From contig JAJDDP010000211.1 of the NCBI GenBank assembly GCA_029260235.1, forward strand, positions 1-64,000: 64,000 nucleotides of DNA. Direction: 5' to 3'. Under the pieces are notes generated by a model that was not told where the DNA came from, made no database searches, and saw only the letters and a program-made list of their open reading frames with translations. This document shows positions 54,604 through 63,329 of this stretch, one piece after another. Source of the stretch: Phycisphaerae bacterium (GTDB taxonomy: Bacteria; Planctomycetota; Phycisphaerae; UBA1845). A program made the position numbers and the translations under genes. Position 1 is the stretch's first letter. Every line of letters starts with the position of its first letter.

Positions 54604-55841
54604 TCCACCCCAGCAAGCTAAGATCCGGCGGATTGGGGTGGCTTAGATACGCAACTAAGATTGTTGTCGGTGTGGCTCTGTTTGGGATTCCTCGAAGCGC
54701 GGTCGCCCAAACAGCATCTACCCAGCCCAATGGTTTGCCCGACTGCGGTCGGTGCCATCAATGCGCCTCTCCAACTATCAAAGATCGCTGCCTTCAACCC
54801 TGCCTGCGCCCGTCGAGCGAACAGATAGAGCGGTCCCTCGATAATGGGCTGGGGCCAGACGTCGTGATCCTGGACGAACTGGAGGACCGCTACCTTCCGG
54901 TCCCGTTCGACCATGAGGGACACGCCGCCATGGCAGAAGTGACCCGAGGCTGCGCCGTTTGCCACCACTATACGCCAGAGAGCACCGCCCACCCGGCATG
55001 CAAGACCTGTCACGAGATCGCCCCAAGTCGCCAAGACATTCGCAAACCCGGGCTTAAGGGGGCCTATCATCGCCAGTGCCTGAATTGTCATCGGGAGTGG
55101 AGCCACGAGGAAAGCTGTTCGATCTGCCATCTTCCAAAAGCAGGAAGAGACCGCGCTGGCGAGCCAACTCCCGTGCTGAGCAAAGACGACATCATGGGAC
55201 GAATGCATCCCCCCATTTCGGAGCCAAAGACAGAAATCTACACCACCAGGGCAGCGGCAGCTCCAGGCCAGAGCGTCATTTTCCGTCATGATGAACACGT
55301 TCATCGCTTCGGCTTGGCCTGTGCGGAATGCCATCATGAGGACAACTGCAAAAGATGCCACGAGGCGGGAAGAGAGGGCGCACATCGCGCCAAGTCTGTG
55401 AGCGAACATCATCAGCCCTGCGCCACCTGTCATAGGGTAGACGACCAGCAGAAATGCGACCGCTGCCACTGGAAGCATGGCCAGCCCAAGCCGCCGCCCT
55501 TCGATCACGCGACCACCGGATGGCAGCTTAGCCGGTACCATCGCAAGTTGAGCTGCCGCCAATGCCACATTTCCGTTCCATTCGCCAGGCTCGATGGCAT
55601 CTGCAACTCGTGCCATAGTGCCTGGAGCCTGGAGACCTTCGATCACAAGGTCACGGGCCAAGTTTTGGATCAGAACCATGCAGAAGTTCCCTGCGAGGAA
55701 TGCCACTTGGACCGCGCGTTTGAGCGCCCACCGACGTGTGACGAGTGCCACGACGATGAAGAAGGCTTCGGGTTACCGGCCAAACGCCCAGGGCCAACCA
55801 GCTCGACCAAACCCCTTGAGACTCCACCCGTGCAACCATAG
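54600..55841 (+). CDS. 13-haem c-type cytochrome of the FeS/NrfD module
   Basis: 413 residues; the GTG at 54600 overlaps the NrfD stop as GTGA, and gives a clean signal peptide (to SAVAQT). Thirteen CXXCH sites: CGRCH, CAVCH, CKTCH, CLNCH, CSICH, CAECH, CKRCH, CATCH, CDRCH, CRQCH, CNSCH, CEECH and CDECH. The first site sits in a cysteine-rich block (CGRCHQC...PTIKDRCLQPC) with extra cysteines. Comparable in place and role to HmcA, the periplasmic cytochrome of Hmc. Likely accepts electrons from the neighbouring FeS subunit. Confidence 0.88.
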   Translation: MIHPSKLRSGGLGWLRYATKIVVGVALFGIPRSAVAQTASTQPNGLPDCGRCHQCASPTIKDRCLQPCLRPSSEQIERSLDNGLGPDVVILDELEDRYLPVPFDHEGHAAMAEVTRGCAVCHHYTPESTAHPACKTCHEIAPSRQDIRKPGLKGAYHRQCLNCHREWSHEESCSICHLPKAGRDRAGEPTPVLSKDDIMGRMHPPISEPKTEIYTTRAAAAPGQSVIFRHDEHVHRFGLACAECHHEDNCKRCHEAGREGAHRAKSVSEHHQPCATCHRVDDQQKCDRCHWKHGQPKPPPFDHATTGWQLSRYHRKLSCRQCHISVPFARLDGICNSCHSAWSLETFDHKVTGQVLDQNHAEVPCEECHLDRAFERPPTCDECHDDEEGFGLPAKRPGPTSSTKPLETPPVQP

Positions 55842-55854
55842 AGAGATTCTTGCA

Positions 55855-57999
55855 ATGCCAGGCCCCTTTGAATACGAAACGCTGATTCGTACTGAATCGT
55901 CAACTGATCATCCGGCCGCAAACGCGATAGGCCTAGCCACTACCGGCTCAAGCCAAAGCGCCCGCTTGGTGGGGATGCGGGTTTCTGTTCGGAACAACAC
56001 GACGAGAACAAGACCAACGCGTTTTCAAGCGAGTCTGTCGCCTCTCCTCGGCATGATGACGGTGCTCCTCGTGTCCGCCACAACCACCGCCGGTCAAGAG
56101 CCCTCAGCCCCTACCTGCAGGGACTGCCACGAGCAATCGACCAGCAAGTTGGAGGATGGAGCCTTCGCAGAACTGCTGGCGGACTCGGTGCATAAGAGCC
56201 TAACCTGCACAGATTGCCACGATTCCATATCAATAGAAGAATTGGCCCCTGAAGAAGCCTTGCCGCACGGCGAATCGGTCTCAGCCGTGGATTGCGGCGG
56301 ATGCCACGATGAAGAAGCAGAGATTTATCAGAAACACGGCCGCTTCGAGCTAGGCAGCAATCCTGACGTTCCCCAGTGCTGGGATTGCCACAGCGCACAT
56401 GACATCCTCCCTTCCTCGGATCGCCGCTCCAGCGTACACCGGCACAACATCCCCACAACCTGCATGACATGCCACGGCGACGTGAATCTCATCAAGAACC
56501 ACGATCTTCTGCGTGACGAGCCGATCAAGCTCTACATGGGCAGCGTGCACGCAAAAGCCAGTGAAGGCGGGCTGTACCTAGCAGCCACCTGCAGCGATTG
56601 CCATTCTTCTGGAAGCGCCGACGGCAAGCCGACGGCCCACCGTATTCTGAGCTCGGCGGACCTCGAATCGACCATCAATCATTTCAACATCCCAGATACA
56701 TGCGGCAAGTGCCATCGTGGTACGACCGTTGACTACTGGGAGGGTATCCACGGCCAACTTGCCAAGCGAGGTAAGGTCGATGCTCCGGTCTGCACGCACT
56801 GCCACGGGGAACACGGCATTCTGTCCACATCAGACCTACGCTCGCCAGTCAGCGCCGCGCGCCTGGCAGAGGCGACCTGTTCGCCCTGCCATGAATCCGC
56901 CCTGCTCAACGAGCGATACGGTATCCCGGCGGGACGACTCAAGTCCTACGTCGATTCCTACCATGGACTCAAACGCAAAGCCGGCAACGTGCATGTTGCC
57001 AATTGCTCGTCATGCCACGGCAGCCACCGAATTCTGCCTCACACGGACCCACGCTCGTCGATCTATCCTGACAATTTGCAGGGCACCTGTGGAAAATGTC
57101 ACCCCGGCATGTCCACGGTCCTCGCCCAGAGCGCGATCCATGATACCGCCACGGGGATCAAGACCGGTTGGCCGCGTTTCTTCACCGTGTTTTACATGTG
57201 GCTCATCGGTATCACCATCGGTCTGATGCTCCTTCACAACGTTGGCCATTGGTTCAGGCACGTCAGGCTGAGGACTGCAGGGAAGTATGTCATTCGCATG
57301 ACCGCCGGAGAGACTGCACAGCATTGGGTGTTAATGATTGCCTTCAGCGTTCTGGTGTTTTCGGGCTTCTCGCTCCGCTTCTCTGAAGCGTGGTGGGTGG
57401 ACTTCCTCTTTGGTTGGGGTGGTGGACAGGGCTTTGTCATCCGGGGACTAGTTCATAGGGTCGCGGCTATCACATTCATGGTCTGGGCAGTTTGGCATGC
57501 GATCTATCTTTGCACCCGCCGCGGACGCGAGTGGGTTCGCGACATGATCGCTTCGAAGCGTGATCTGCAAGACATCAAACATAACGCCATGTTCTTCCTG
57601 AGTCTCCGTGATTCAGAGGCTCGCTTCGGAAGGTTTAGCTACATGGAGAAATGTGAATACTGGGCGATGATCTGGGGCGCGGTGCTCATGACTGCCACCG
57701 GCCTGCTGCTCTGGTTTGACAACTACTTTGTTGAGTCGTGGCACCTTCCCAAGGGCGTGCTTGATGTAGCCTTGGTGATTCACTACTACGAAGCTTGGTT
57801 AGCGGCGTTGGCGATCCTGGTCTGGCATATCTACGGCACGGTGTTTAACCCAGCAGTCTTCCCAATGAACTCGGCTTGGTGGGCCGGTAGAATGCCCAAG
57901 GCAATGTATGACCACGAACACCCGGAAGGTCCGAGACTCAAGAGCCGTGAAAGCACAGTTGATCCCGAGGCCGAGGAAGGACCGGCCAAGAGCGTTTGA
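55855..57999 (+). CDS. CbcL-like fusion: 11-haem cytochrome c plus membrane cytochrome b
   Basis: 714 residues from ATG 55855; an ATG at 55975 would shorten a long n-region before the signal (LLGMMTVLLVSATTTAG) and may be the true start. Eleven CXXCH sites in the periplasmic half: CRDCH, CTDCH, CGGCH, CWDCH, CMTCH, CSDCH, CGKCH, CTHCH, CSPCH, CSSCH, CGKCH. The C-terminal third has about five membrane segments with histidines suited to b-haems (LLHNVGHWF, HRVAAITF...VWHAIY, LVWHIYGTVF), as in formate-dehydrogenase/Ni-Fe-hydrogenase cytochrome b. Geobacter CbcL has the same architecture and oxidises menaquinol. It follows the 13-haem gene by 13 bp. Confidence 0.9.
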   Translation: MPGPFEYETLIRTESSTDHPAANAIGLATTGSSQSARLVGMRVSVRNNTTRTRPTRFQASLSPLLGMMTVLLVSATTTAGQEPSAPTCRDCHEQSTSKLEDGAFAELLADSVHKSLTCTDCHDSISIEELAPEEALPHGESVSAVDCGGCHDEEAEIYQKHGRFELGSNPDVPQCWDCHSAHDILPSSDRRSSVHRHNIPTTCMTCHGDVNLIKNHDLLRDEPIKLYMGSVHAKASEGGLYLAATCSDCHSSGSADGKPTAHRILSSADLESTINHFNIPDTCGKCHRGTTVDYWEGIHGQLAKRGKVDAPVCTHCHGEHGILSTSDLRSPVSAARLAEATCSPCHESALLNERYGIPAGRLKSYVDSYHGLKRKAGNVHVANCSSCHGSHRILPHTDPRSSIYPDNLQGTCGKCHPGMSTVLAQSAIHDTATGIKTGWPRFFTVFYMWLIGITIGLMLLHNVGHWFRHVRLRTAGKYVIRMTAGETAQHWVLMIAFSVLVFSGFSLRFSEAWWVDFLFGWGGGQGFVIRGLVHRVAAITFMVWAVWHAIYLCTRRGREWVRDMIASKRDLQDIKHNAMFFLSLRDSEARFGRFSYMEKCEYWAMIWGAVLMTATGLLLWFDNYFVESWHLPKGVLDVALVIHYYEAWLAALAILVWHIYGTVFNPAVFPMNSAWWAGRMPKAMYDHEHPEGPRLKSRESTVDPEAEEGPAKSV

Positions 58000-58035
58000 G
58001 GTTTACGAGATCTTCAGTTCCAAACTCGCTTGATC

Positions 58036-60942
58036 CTACCGATAGGCGAACAACAAGGCGTAGAGCATTAGGCCCACCAGGGTGAATCCAACCGTCAGGG
58101 CGGTGAATCCGAAAACCTTGGCTGTGCGCACGAAGGCGGGCGTTGCAGCCTCACCCAGATGCTGGGCTAGTTTTCCGCTTGTGGTCAACTCCTCGTACAG
58201 CTCCGGTCGATCGCGACGCAGTTCATCCACCGGCATCCGGCCGGTGAAGATGACCGTATCGATGGGGAACTTGTCCGGCCGGAAGTGCGTGTTGAAAAAG
58301 TGAATGGTAAAGATGAACCCCGTAGCCAGCAGAGCTTCATCGCTGTGGATGATGGTAGCTATATTGATCCACGAGCCCGGGATAAGGTGCGTAAAGAACT
58401 CGGGAAACCACAAACACAAACCGGTTGCGCCGATGATGGTAACGCCCCAGAACACGGCGAAGTAGTCGAATTTCTCCCAGTAGGTCCAGCGACCGTACCG
58501 TGGCCTTGGTCCCCGCCCGAGGAACCACTTGACGGTCGCCACTGCCTGGCGGACGTCCGCGAATCGGGGCAAAATCGCGTCGGGGCCGAATAGAAAAGAT
58601 AGCACACCCTTGGGACTCGCTCGGAGCCTTCGAAATACGTCGACGAGATGCAAGCCCACATACAAGAAGGTGATGACCGCACATACCCGATGGACCCACC
58701 CGGCTGTTCCTACTCCGCCAAACATGGCGATTAGAACCGCGGCCCAACGCGTATAAGCAAACTTGAGCATCATGCCCGTCACCGCCAAGCCGAAGAAACT
58801 GACGATGACCATCAGATGTAGCGTTCGCTGGTAAGGCGTAAAGCGGACGAAATGCAGGCCGTTGCCTTCATCGGCCTCCTTGGCAGCCCGATGCTCGACG
58901 CGCATCTTCCAGGCTCGCGGCAACCACAAGAGCGTGTGCAGTCCGAACAGCGAAAACGTGCCCACCAGTAAGCCAGTCATGCCCCAAAAGGCATAATACA
59001 GCCCCGGGTACTTCTCGGGATCGTGGTGGGTCGCATGGGTCAGGTAACCCGCAAAGCGCCGGTGCGATCCTTCATGACACTGCCCGCAGGTTTGCACGAT
59101 GTTCTCGCGGGACAGGCGGGAGCGATGGTTCGAGGGAGACAATATGTCGTGGGCTCCGTGGCAGTCGTCGCATTTTGCTCGCGTCGTATCGCCTAGAGCA
59201 GAGGCCTTACCGTGATAGGTATCGAAGTACGTCTCGGTGACCTCTTCATGGCATTTGCCGCACTGTTCCATGATACCCAACTTGAATTCAGCGACGTCTG
59301 TTCTAGCCACTGTGTGGGCAGCGTGACAATCACTGCAGTCGGGCAACTCGGGCATGCCTCGTTGGCGGCTGCTTGAATAGTCGGGGTTACCCGTCTCAGA
59401 GTGGATGCTGCCTTGATACTGCTCATAAATACCGTCGTGACATTGACCGCAGGTAGCGGCGATGTTGGCTTGATTCACCGTAGATTCAGGGTCGCTTCGC
59501 GGCAGCTCCTTGTGGGGCGAATGGCAGTCTGTGCAGGTAGCCGTCACCGTCAACCCGCTTTCAAGCAGACCCTTGCCATGGATACTCATCGTATAACGAG
59601 CGACGATATCCTCTTCTTCGCCGAAGTACCGCACAGCTGCTGTAGCACCATGCCGATGACAACGGGCGCAAAGAGTCGGCACGTTGCGTGGGTAAATTGG
59701 CGAGCCTCGCACCTGCGCTTCGAGCAACGGTGAGGCTCCGGCAGGAATGGCCTGCTCAAGAATATTGTGCCGACCATGACAGTCCGTGCAATAGGGGGCA
59801 TCCGAGTCGCCGGCGGCATGGAGCTGTCCGTGTCGACCGCGATCATAGTCGTTGACTTGGGTTTCGTGACAAACCGAACAATTCACTTGCTCGGTGATGG
59901 TAGCACAGGATCGTTCCTGCGAAGGAGTTACCCCTGTGTGGCACTGCGCGCAAGCAACACGCTCTCGGCCGTGGATGGAGCGGGCGTGCTCATCGGCATT
60001 GACAAACAGTGATCTCCCATCTTCGGCGGCGACGACTTCACTATCCGAGTGACAGCTTAGACAGTCGGCGTTGGCCATGTTGGTGTCGTAGAAGACTTTG
60101 CGGATTTCGTGGGGCGAATGGCATTCCACGCAAATGGGAACAGCGCCGGCCCGCTGCCACAATTCACCGGCAACGCTCTTACGATGAACTTCCTCGATCA
60201 TTCCGTGGCACTGCTCGCAGGTAGCGACGACGTTGTCCTTGTGGATGGATGATCGCGGATCGGTATGGGGCAAGACGTTATGCCCGGTATGGCAACTGGT
60301 GCACACCGCCGTGACCACTAAGCCCTGTTTGAACAAACCCTCCCCGTGAATACTGTCTTTGTATCGCTGAAAGACCTGCTCCTCTGGAATGTCGTGCGTG
60401 CGTTCCACTTCGGAGCCCTCAGCGTGGCATTGGGCGCACATCAGCGGGATGTTAAAGGGAGAGATGGCTGACCCAGGGTCGCTTAAGGGCACGATGTAGT
60501 GTTGACCGTGGCAATCTTGACAGCGGGGGGCATCCTCATCGCCCTCCTCTGCCAAGGTGCCGTGAGTGCTGTCCCAATAGGCGGTGATGGGCCCATCGTC
60601 GTCGTCGTGGCATTCAACGCACTCGACGCGGTCCTGACTCGACGGATGCGGGTAGCTCTCGACACCTTCAAGCTCAAGGTGGCAGTCGATACAAAGCAAC
60701 TTGGCGTGGATGCTGGTCGAATACCGGACGGGATCCACATATAGGGAGACGTCACGTCCGTCGCGTTCGATTTTCAATCCCGGTTTACCGTGACATTCCT
60801 GACAAGTTGAGATGTCTTGACCGGCAGCCTGCTCAGTCCCAAGCCACAGCACTATGCTCACGGCCGCTGCGGAACAGCTGGCCCAACCGCCCAGGGCATT
60901 CCCGGTTCCAGGAATTCTGACCAAATCGCCGAAGTTCCTCAT
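58036..60942 (-). CDS. CbcL-like fusion: 19-haem cytochrome c plus membrane cytochrome b
   Basis: 968 residues, start ATG 60942, signal peptide to about residue 41. Nineteen CXXCH sites between about residues 47 and 640: CQECH, CIDCH, CVECH, CQDCH, CAQCH, CTSCH, CEQCH, CVECH, CLSCH, CAQCH, CSVCH, CTDCH, CARCH, CTDCH, CGQCH, CSDCH, CGKCH, CDDCH, CGQCH. Then about six membrane segments of a cytochrome b domain with histidines HLMVIV, HRVCAVITF, HLVDVF, IIHSDEALLA and FIFTIHFF. It is convergent with, and related to, the 11-haem fusion, but has many more haem sites than the nine of Geobacter CbcL. Expressed from its own promoter. Confidence 0.9.
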   Translation of the reverse strand: MRNFGDLVRIPGTGNALGGWASCSAAAVSIVLWLGTEQAAGQDISTCQECHGKPGLKIERDGRDVSLYVDPVRYSTSIHAKLLCIDCHLELEGVESYPHPSSQDRVECVECHDDDDGPITAYWDSTHGTLAEEGDEDAPRCQDCHGQHYIVPLSDPGSAISPFNIPLMCAQCHAEGSEVERTHDIPEEQVFQRYKDSIHGEGLFKQGLVVTAVCTSCHTGHNVLPHTDPRSSIHKDNVVATCEQCHGMIEEVHRKSVAGELWQRAGAVPICVECHSPHEIRKVFYDTNMANADCLSCHSDSEVVAAEDGRSLFVNADEHARSIHGRERVACAQCHTGVTPSQERSCATITEQVNCSVCHETQVNDYDRGRHGQLHAAGDSDAPYCTDCHGRHNILEQAIPAGASPLLEAQVRGSPIYPRNVPTLCARCHRHGATAAVRYFGEEEDIVARYTMSIHGKGLLESGLTVTATCTDCHSPHKELPRSDPESTVNQANIAATCGQCHDGIYEQYQGSIHSETGNPDYSSSRQRGMPELPDCSDCHAAHTVARTDVAEFKLGIMEQCGKCHEEVTETYFDTYHGKASALGDTTRAKCDDCHGAHDILSPSNHRSRLSRENIVQTCGQCHEGSHRRFAGYLTHATHHDPEKYPGLYYAFWGMTGLLVGTFSLFGLHTLLWLPRAWKMRVEHRAAKEADEGNGLHFVRFTPYQRTLHLMVIVSFFGLAVTGMMLKFAYTRWAAVLIAMFGGVGTAGWVHRVCAVITFLYVGLHLVDVFRRLRASPKGVLSFLFGPDAILPRFADVRQAVATVKWFLGRGPRPRYGRWTYWEKFDYFAVFWGVTIIGATGLCLWFPEFFTHLIPGSWINIATIIHSDEALLATGFIFTIHFFNTHFRPDKFPIDTVIFTGRMPVDELRRDRPELYEELTTSGKLAQHLGEAATPAFVRTAKVFGFTALTVGFTLVGLMLYALLFAYR

Positions 60943-61145
60943 TCCATATTTTCCTTTGTCGGTCGCCCCCTACCTACAATTCCACCGTGTAAACTCCTGT
61001 TCGCAGGCCAACACAATTGTGGTCCAGCCCAAGTTTTATAGGGAAGCAATCTCTATGCCATGCCAACAAACGCAGTCGCCTTGCGGCGTCTTTTTACTGT
61101 TGCAGAAACCCAGGACTCCCTACATGATGGACCGGCTTAGGATCG
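60943..61145. promoter_or_regulatory. Divergent promoter region with palindrome CACAATTGTG
   Basis: 203 bp between the divergent 19-haem and 18-haem genes. A perfect 10-bp palindrome CACAATTGTG lies at 61012-61021 and could be an operator for a dimeric regulator acting on both genes. A terminator-like hairpin follows at 61070-61095. Confidence 0.45.
61070..61095 (+). terminator. Terminator-like hairpin in leader of 18-haem gene
   Basis: ACGC (AGT) CGC CTT GCG GCGT followed by CTTTTT: a 7-bp stem with a 3-nt bulge and a T-run, 50 bp before the GTG start at 61146. If transcription starts upstream, this could be an attenuator controlling the downstream cytochrome gene. Confidence 0.5.
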
Positions 61146-63239
61146 GTGAAGGTCAAGGGGGCAGACCAAGCGCGAGAGTTCGCCAGCACGGTCAGCCGAT
61201 GGAGTCAACGGCCAGTGGTCAGGAAAACCCCAGCGATTTCGGCGGGCTTGGTTTTGACCATGGCCGGCTATTGCCTTGCTCAGACCACGCCGCCCTCCGA
61301 TCAGCAAAGTAGCGTCTTGCTGAGACGGGGCCATCAAACTGGGCTTCAAATTCCGACCGGCATGAATGTGCCGGACAATCTCCCGCTGGACAACGGGGGC
61401 ATCACATGTCAAACGTGCCACACGGGCAAGCCTGGCGAGACGATCACCAACACCCATTCCATGCGCGTGCCCAACGATCAAAGCCAACTCTGCATGCTCT
61501 GCCATGCGGATTATGCCGGAGGCTTGGGAAAAGGCTCGCACCCGCTGGGAGGCACAACAACTAGCAGCAAGGAAGCAGCCCAGCCCTCGGGACATTCAAG
61601 TCAAGATCGCACGAGAGTCACCTGTCAATCTTGCCACACTCCGCACGGCCCACGAAAAGATAACCTGCTCGCTCAGGGCACAGACTCCAACCAGCTATGC
61701 ACCTCCTGTCACCCGCACCAATCACCCGGACACTGGCAAGAGGACATACCCCAAGACCATCCTCAAAACCCGAAATTTTCAAGCAAGGCGCAGCGACAGG
61801 CCATCACCGACCTAGGCACGCGCTTGGGATCCGATGATTCACTGATCTGCTTATCTTGCCACAAGCTGCATTCCGCGCAGCCGGGACGCTATCTGCTGGC
61901 CAAGCCGCTCAACGATGGTGATTTCTGCCTCAGCTGTCATCCGGGCCAAAATGTCTTGGCCAAGAGCAGCCACAACTTGGGCATATCGGCGCCTGACGAA
62001 CGTAATCAACTGGGCTTGACCGTCCCCCAGAGCGGGCTGTGTGGCGCATGTCACAGTGTTCATCAATACGCCCGCAAACCCTCACCCCAGCCACACGACG
62101 AGTCGGGGCGCTGCCTCTCCTGCCACCAACCTGGAGGCGGTGGCGCGAAGATCAGTGTCACATCCAGTCACCCTAGTCTTGCCTGCGGAGACTGCCACGA
62201 TCCGCACAGCAGCGAGCACGCAGCCTTCTTGCGAGAAGATAAGAACGATCTTTGTGCGGATTGCCACGACGAAATCAGCGAAACACTCTTGAGTAAGCAC
62301 GATTTCACTGACCGCAAAAATTTTCGAAATGGCACGGGTCGCCTATCGAGCGAATCGAGTGCTTGCGGATTTTGCCACGACATTCACCGTGGGAAAGGCC
62401 CTCTCATGTGGGCCGCCACTTCTAAGCAACCGCTCCAAGCAAATCAGCTCTGCACGAATTGCCACACCACCAGCCGCCAAGACGCAATGGCTTCCTTACG
62501 CCCGCTTATCCATCCGACTGGTCCAGACACCGTGCCTGCCTCCGAGGATTTGGAACTGCCTTTGTTCGACGAACTCGGTGTACGCGACGACACGGGCGGT
62601 GTTGCTTGCGCGACCTGCCATGACGTCCATGCCGATCCGGAAGAGTCACCCGCGCTCTTGCGGCTCGTAGACGACGAACCGCATGTACTTTGCAGCGAGT
62701 GCCATCCGCAAGGCGAGACTGTGCCGTGGAGCCTGCACAACAGCAATTTGTTGGGGCACGCTGCCGTCACCTGCGCGCCGTGTCATGCCGTGCACGCCAA
62801 TCCCGATGCCAAGATCGCCGGCGAGTTCTCGACTTTCTGGCCAGTAACGGCCCCGCGTGCCAAGGCTGACTTGTGCCTGAACTGCCATGGCCCACGAGGC
62901 GAAGCCACCCGGCTTGAGCGATTCAGTCATCCCGATTTGGTCATGGTAAACCTCATGCAACCCAACGAGCCAGGCTATTTGCCTTTGGCCGGTGACGATG
63001 GAACGCTTGCCTCGACCGGCCGTCTGACCTGCGTGACTTGCCATCTTACGCATGGCTTACCGATGAAGGACGCCCCGGGCGGCTTGACCCCGGAAACTGT
63101 CGGATCGACTATTCATCGAGCGTCCCTGCCTATGGTAAGACATTACGCCACCCCGAACCTATGCAGCAGTTGCCACGGGCAAGAGGGGCTGCACCGCTTC
63201 CTCCACTTCCACGCCACCGGCGCGCGAGCGAAGCGCTAA
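61146..63239 (+). CDS. 18-haem c-type cytochrome
   Basis: 697 residues with a GTG start at 61146 (AGGA just upstream; no better ATG before the signal). Signal peptide ends near GYCLAQ. Eighteen CXXCH sites: CQTCH, CMLCH, CQSCH, CTSCH, CLSCH, CLSCH, CGACH, CLSCH, CGDCH, CADCH, CGFCH, CTNCH, CATCH, CSECH, CAPCH, CLNCH, CVTCH, CSSCH. Many belong to doubled-CXXCH units with CH-x-x-H (HTPH, HDPH, HDVH, HAVH). No membrane segment beyond the signal, so periplasmic or exported. It could be an electron relay across the periplasm or an outer-surface cytochrome. Confidence 0.9.
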   Translation: MKVKGADQAREFASTVSRWSQRPVVRKTPAISAGLVLTMAGYCLAQTTPPSDQQSSVLLRRGHQTGLQIPTGMNVPDNLPLDNGGITCQTCHTGKPGETITNTHSMRVPNDQSQLCMLCHADYAGGLGKGSHPLGGTTTSSKEAAQPSGHSSQDRTRVTCQSCHTPHGPRKDNLLAQGTDSNQLCTSCHPHQSPGHWQEDIPQDHPQNPKFSSKAQRQAITDLGTRLGSDDSLICLSCHKLHSAQPGRYLLAKPLNDGDFCLSCHPGQNVLAKSSHNLGISAPDERNQLGLTVPQSGLCGACHSVHQYARKPSPQPHDESGRCLSCHQPGGGGAKISVTSSHPSLACGDCHDPHSSEHAAFLREDKNDLCADCHDEISETLLSKHDFTDRKNFRNGTGRLSSESSACGFCHDIHRGKGPLMWAATSKQPLQANQLCTNCHTTSRQDAMASLRPLIHPTGPDTVPASEDLELPLFDELGVRDDTGGVACATCHDVHADPEESPALLRLVDDEPHVLCSECHPQGETVPWSLHNSNLLGHAAVTCAPCHAVHANPDAKIAGEFSTFWPVTAPRAKADLCLNCHGPRGEATRLERFSHPDLVMVNLMQPNEPGYLPLAGDDGTLASTGRLTCVTCHLTHGLPMKDAPGGLTPETVGSTIHRASLPMVRHYATPNLCSSCHGQEGLHRFLHFHATGARAKR

Positions 63240-63254
63240 AGCGGCCCCGCTTCT
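63239..63254 (+). terminator. Weak hairpin after 18-haem gene stop
   Basis: AAGCG, GCCC, CGCTT begins at the stop codon, with only a short pyrimidine stretch after it. It may help end transcription before the convergent NAD(P)HX dehydratase gene; weak evidence. Confidence 0.25.
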
Positions 63255-63329
63255 TGGGTGCTATCTTGGATGAGAATTCTGGACTGGAAACGCCCTACCG
63301 ATGGATGCTGGCGGCCCATCGGCCATTGG

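Noticed and set aside
54618-55751. 377-codon frame antisense to the 13-haem cytochrome
   Set aside because: It is the opposite-strand shadow of a gene with thirteen CXXCH sites; its residues mirror the haem codons.
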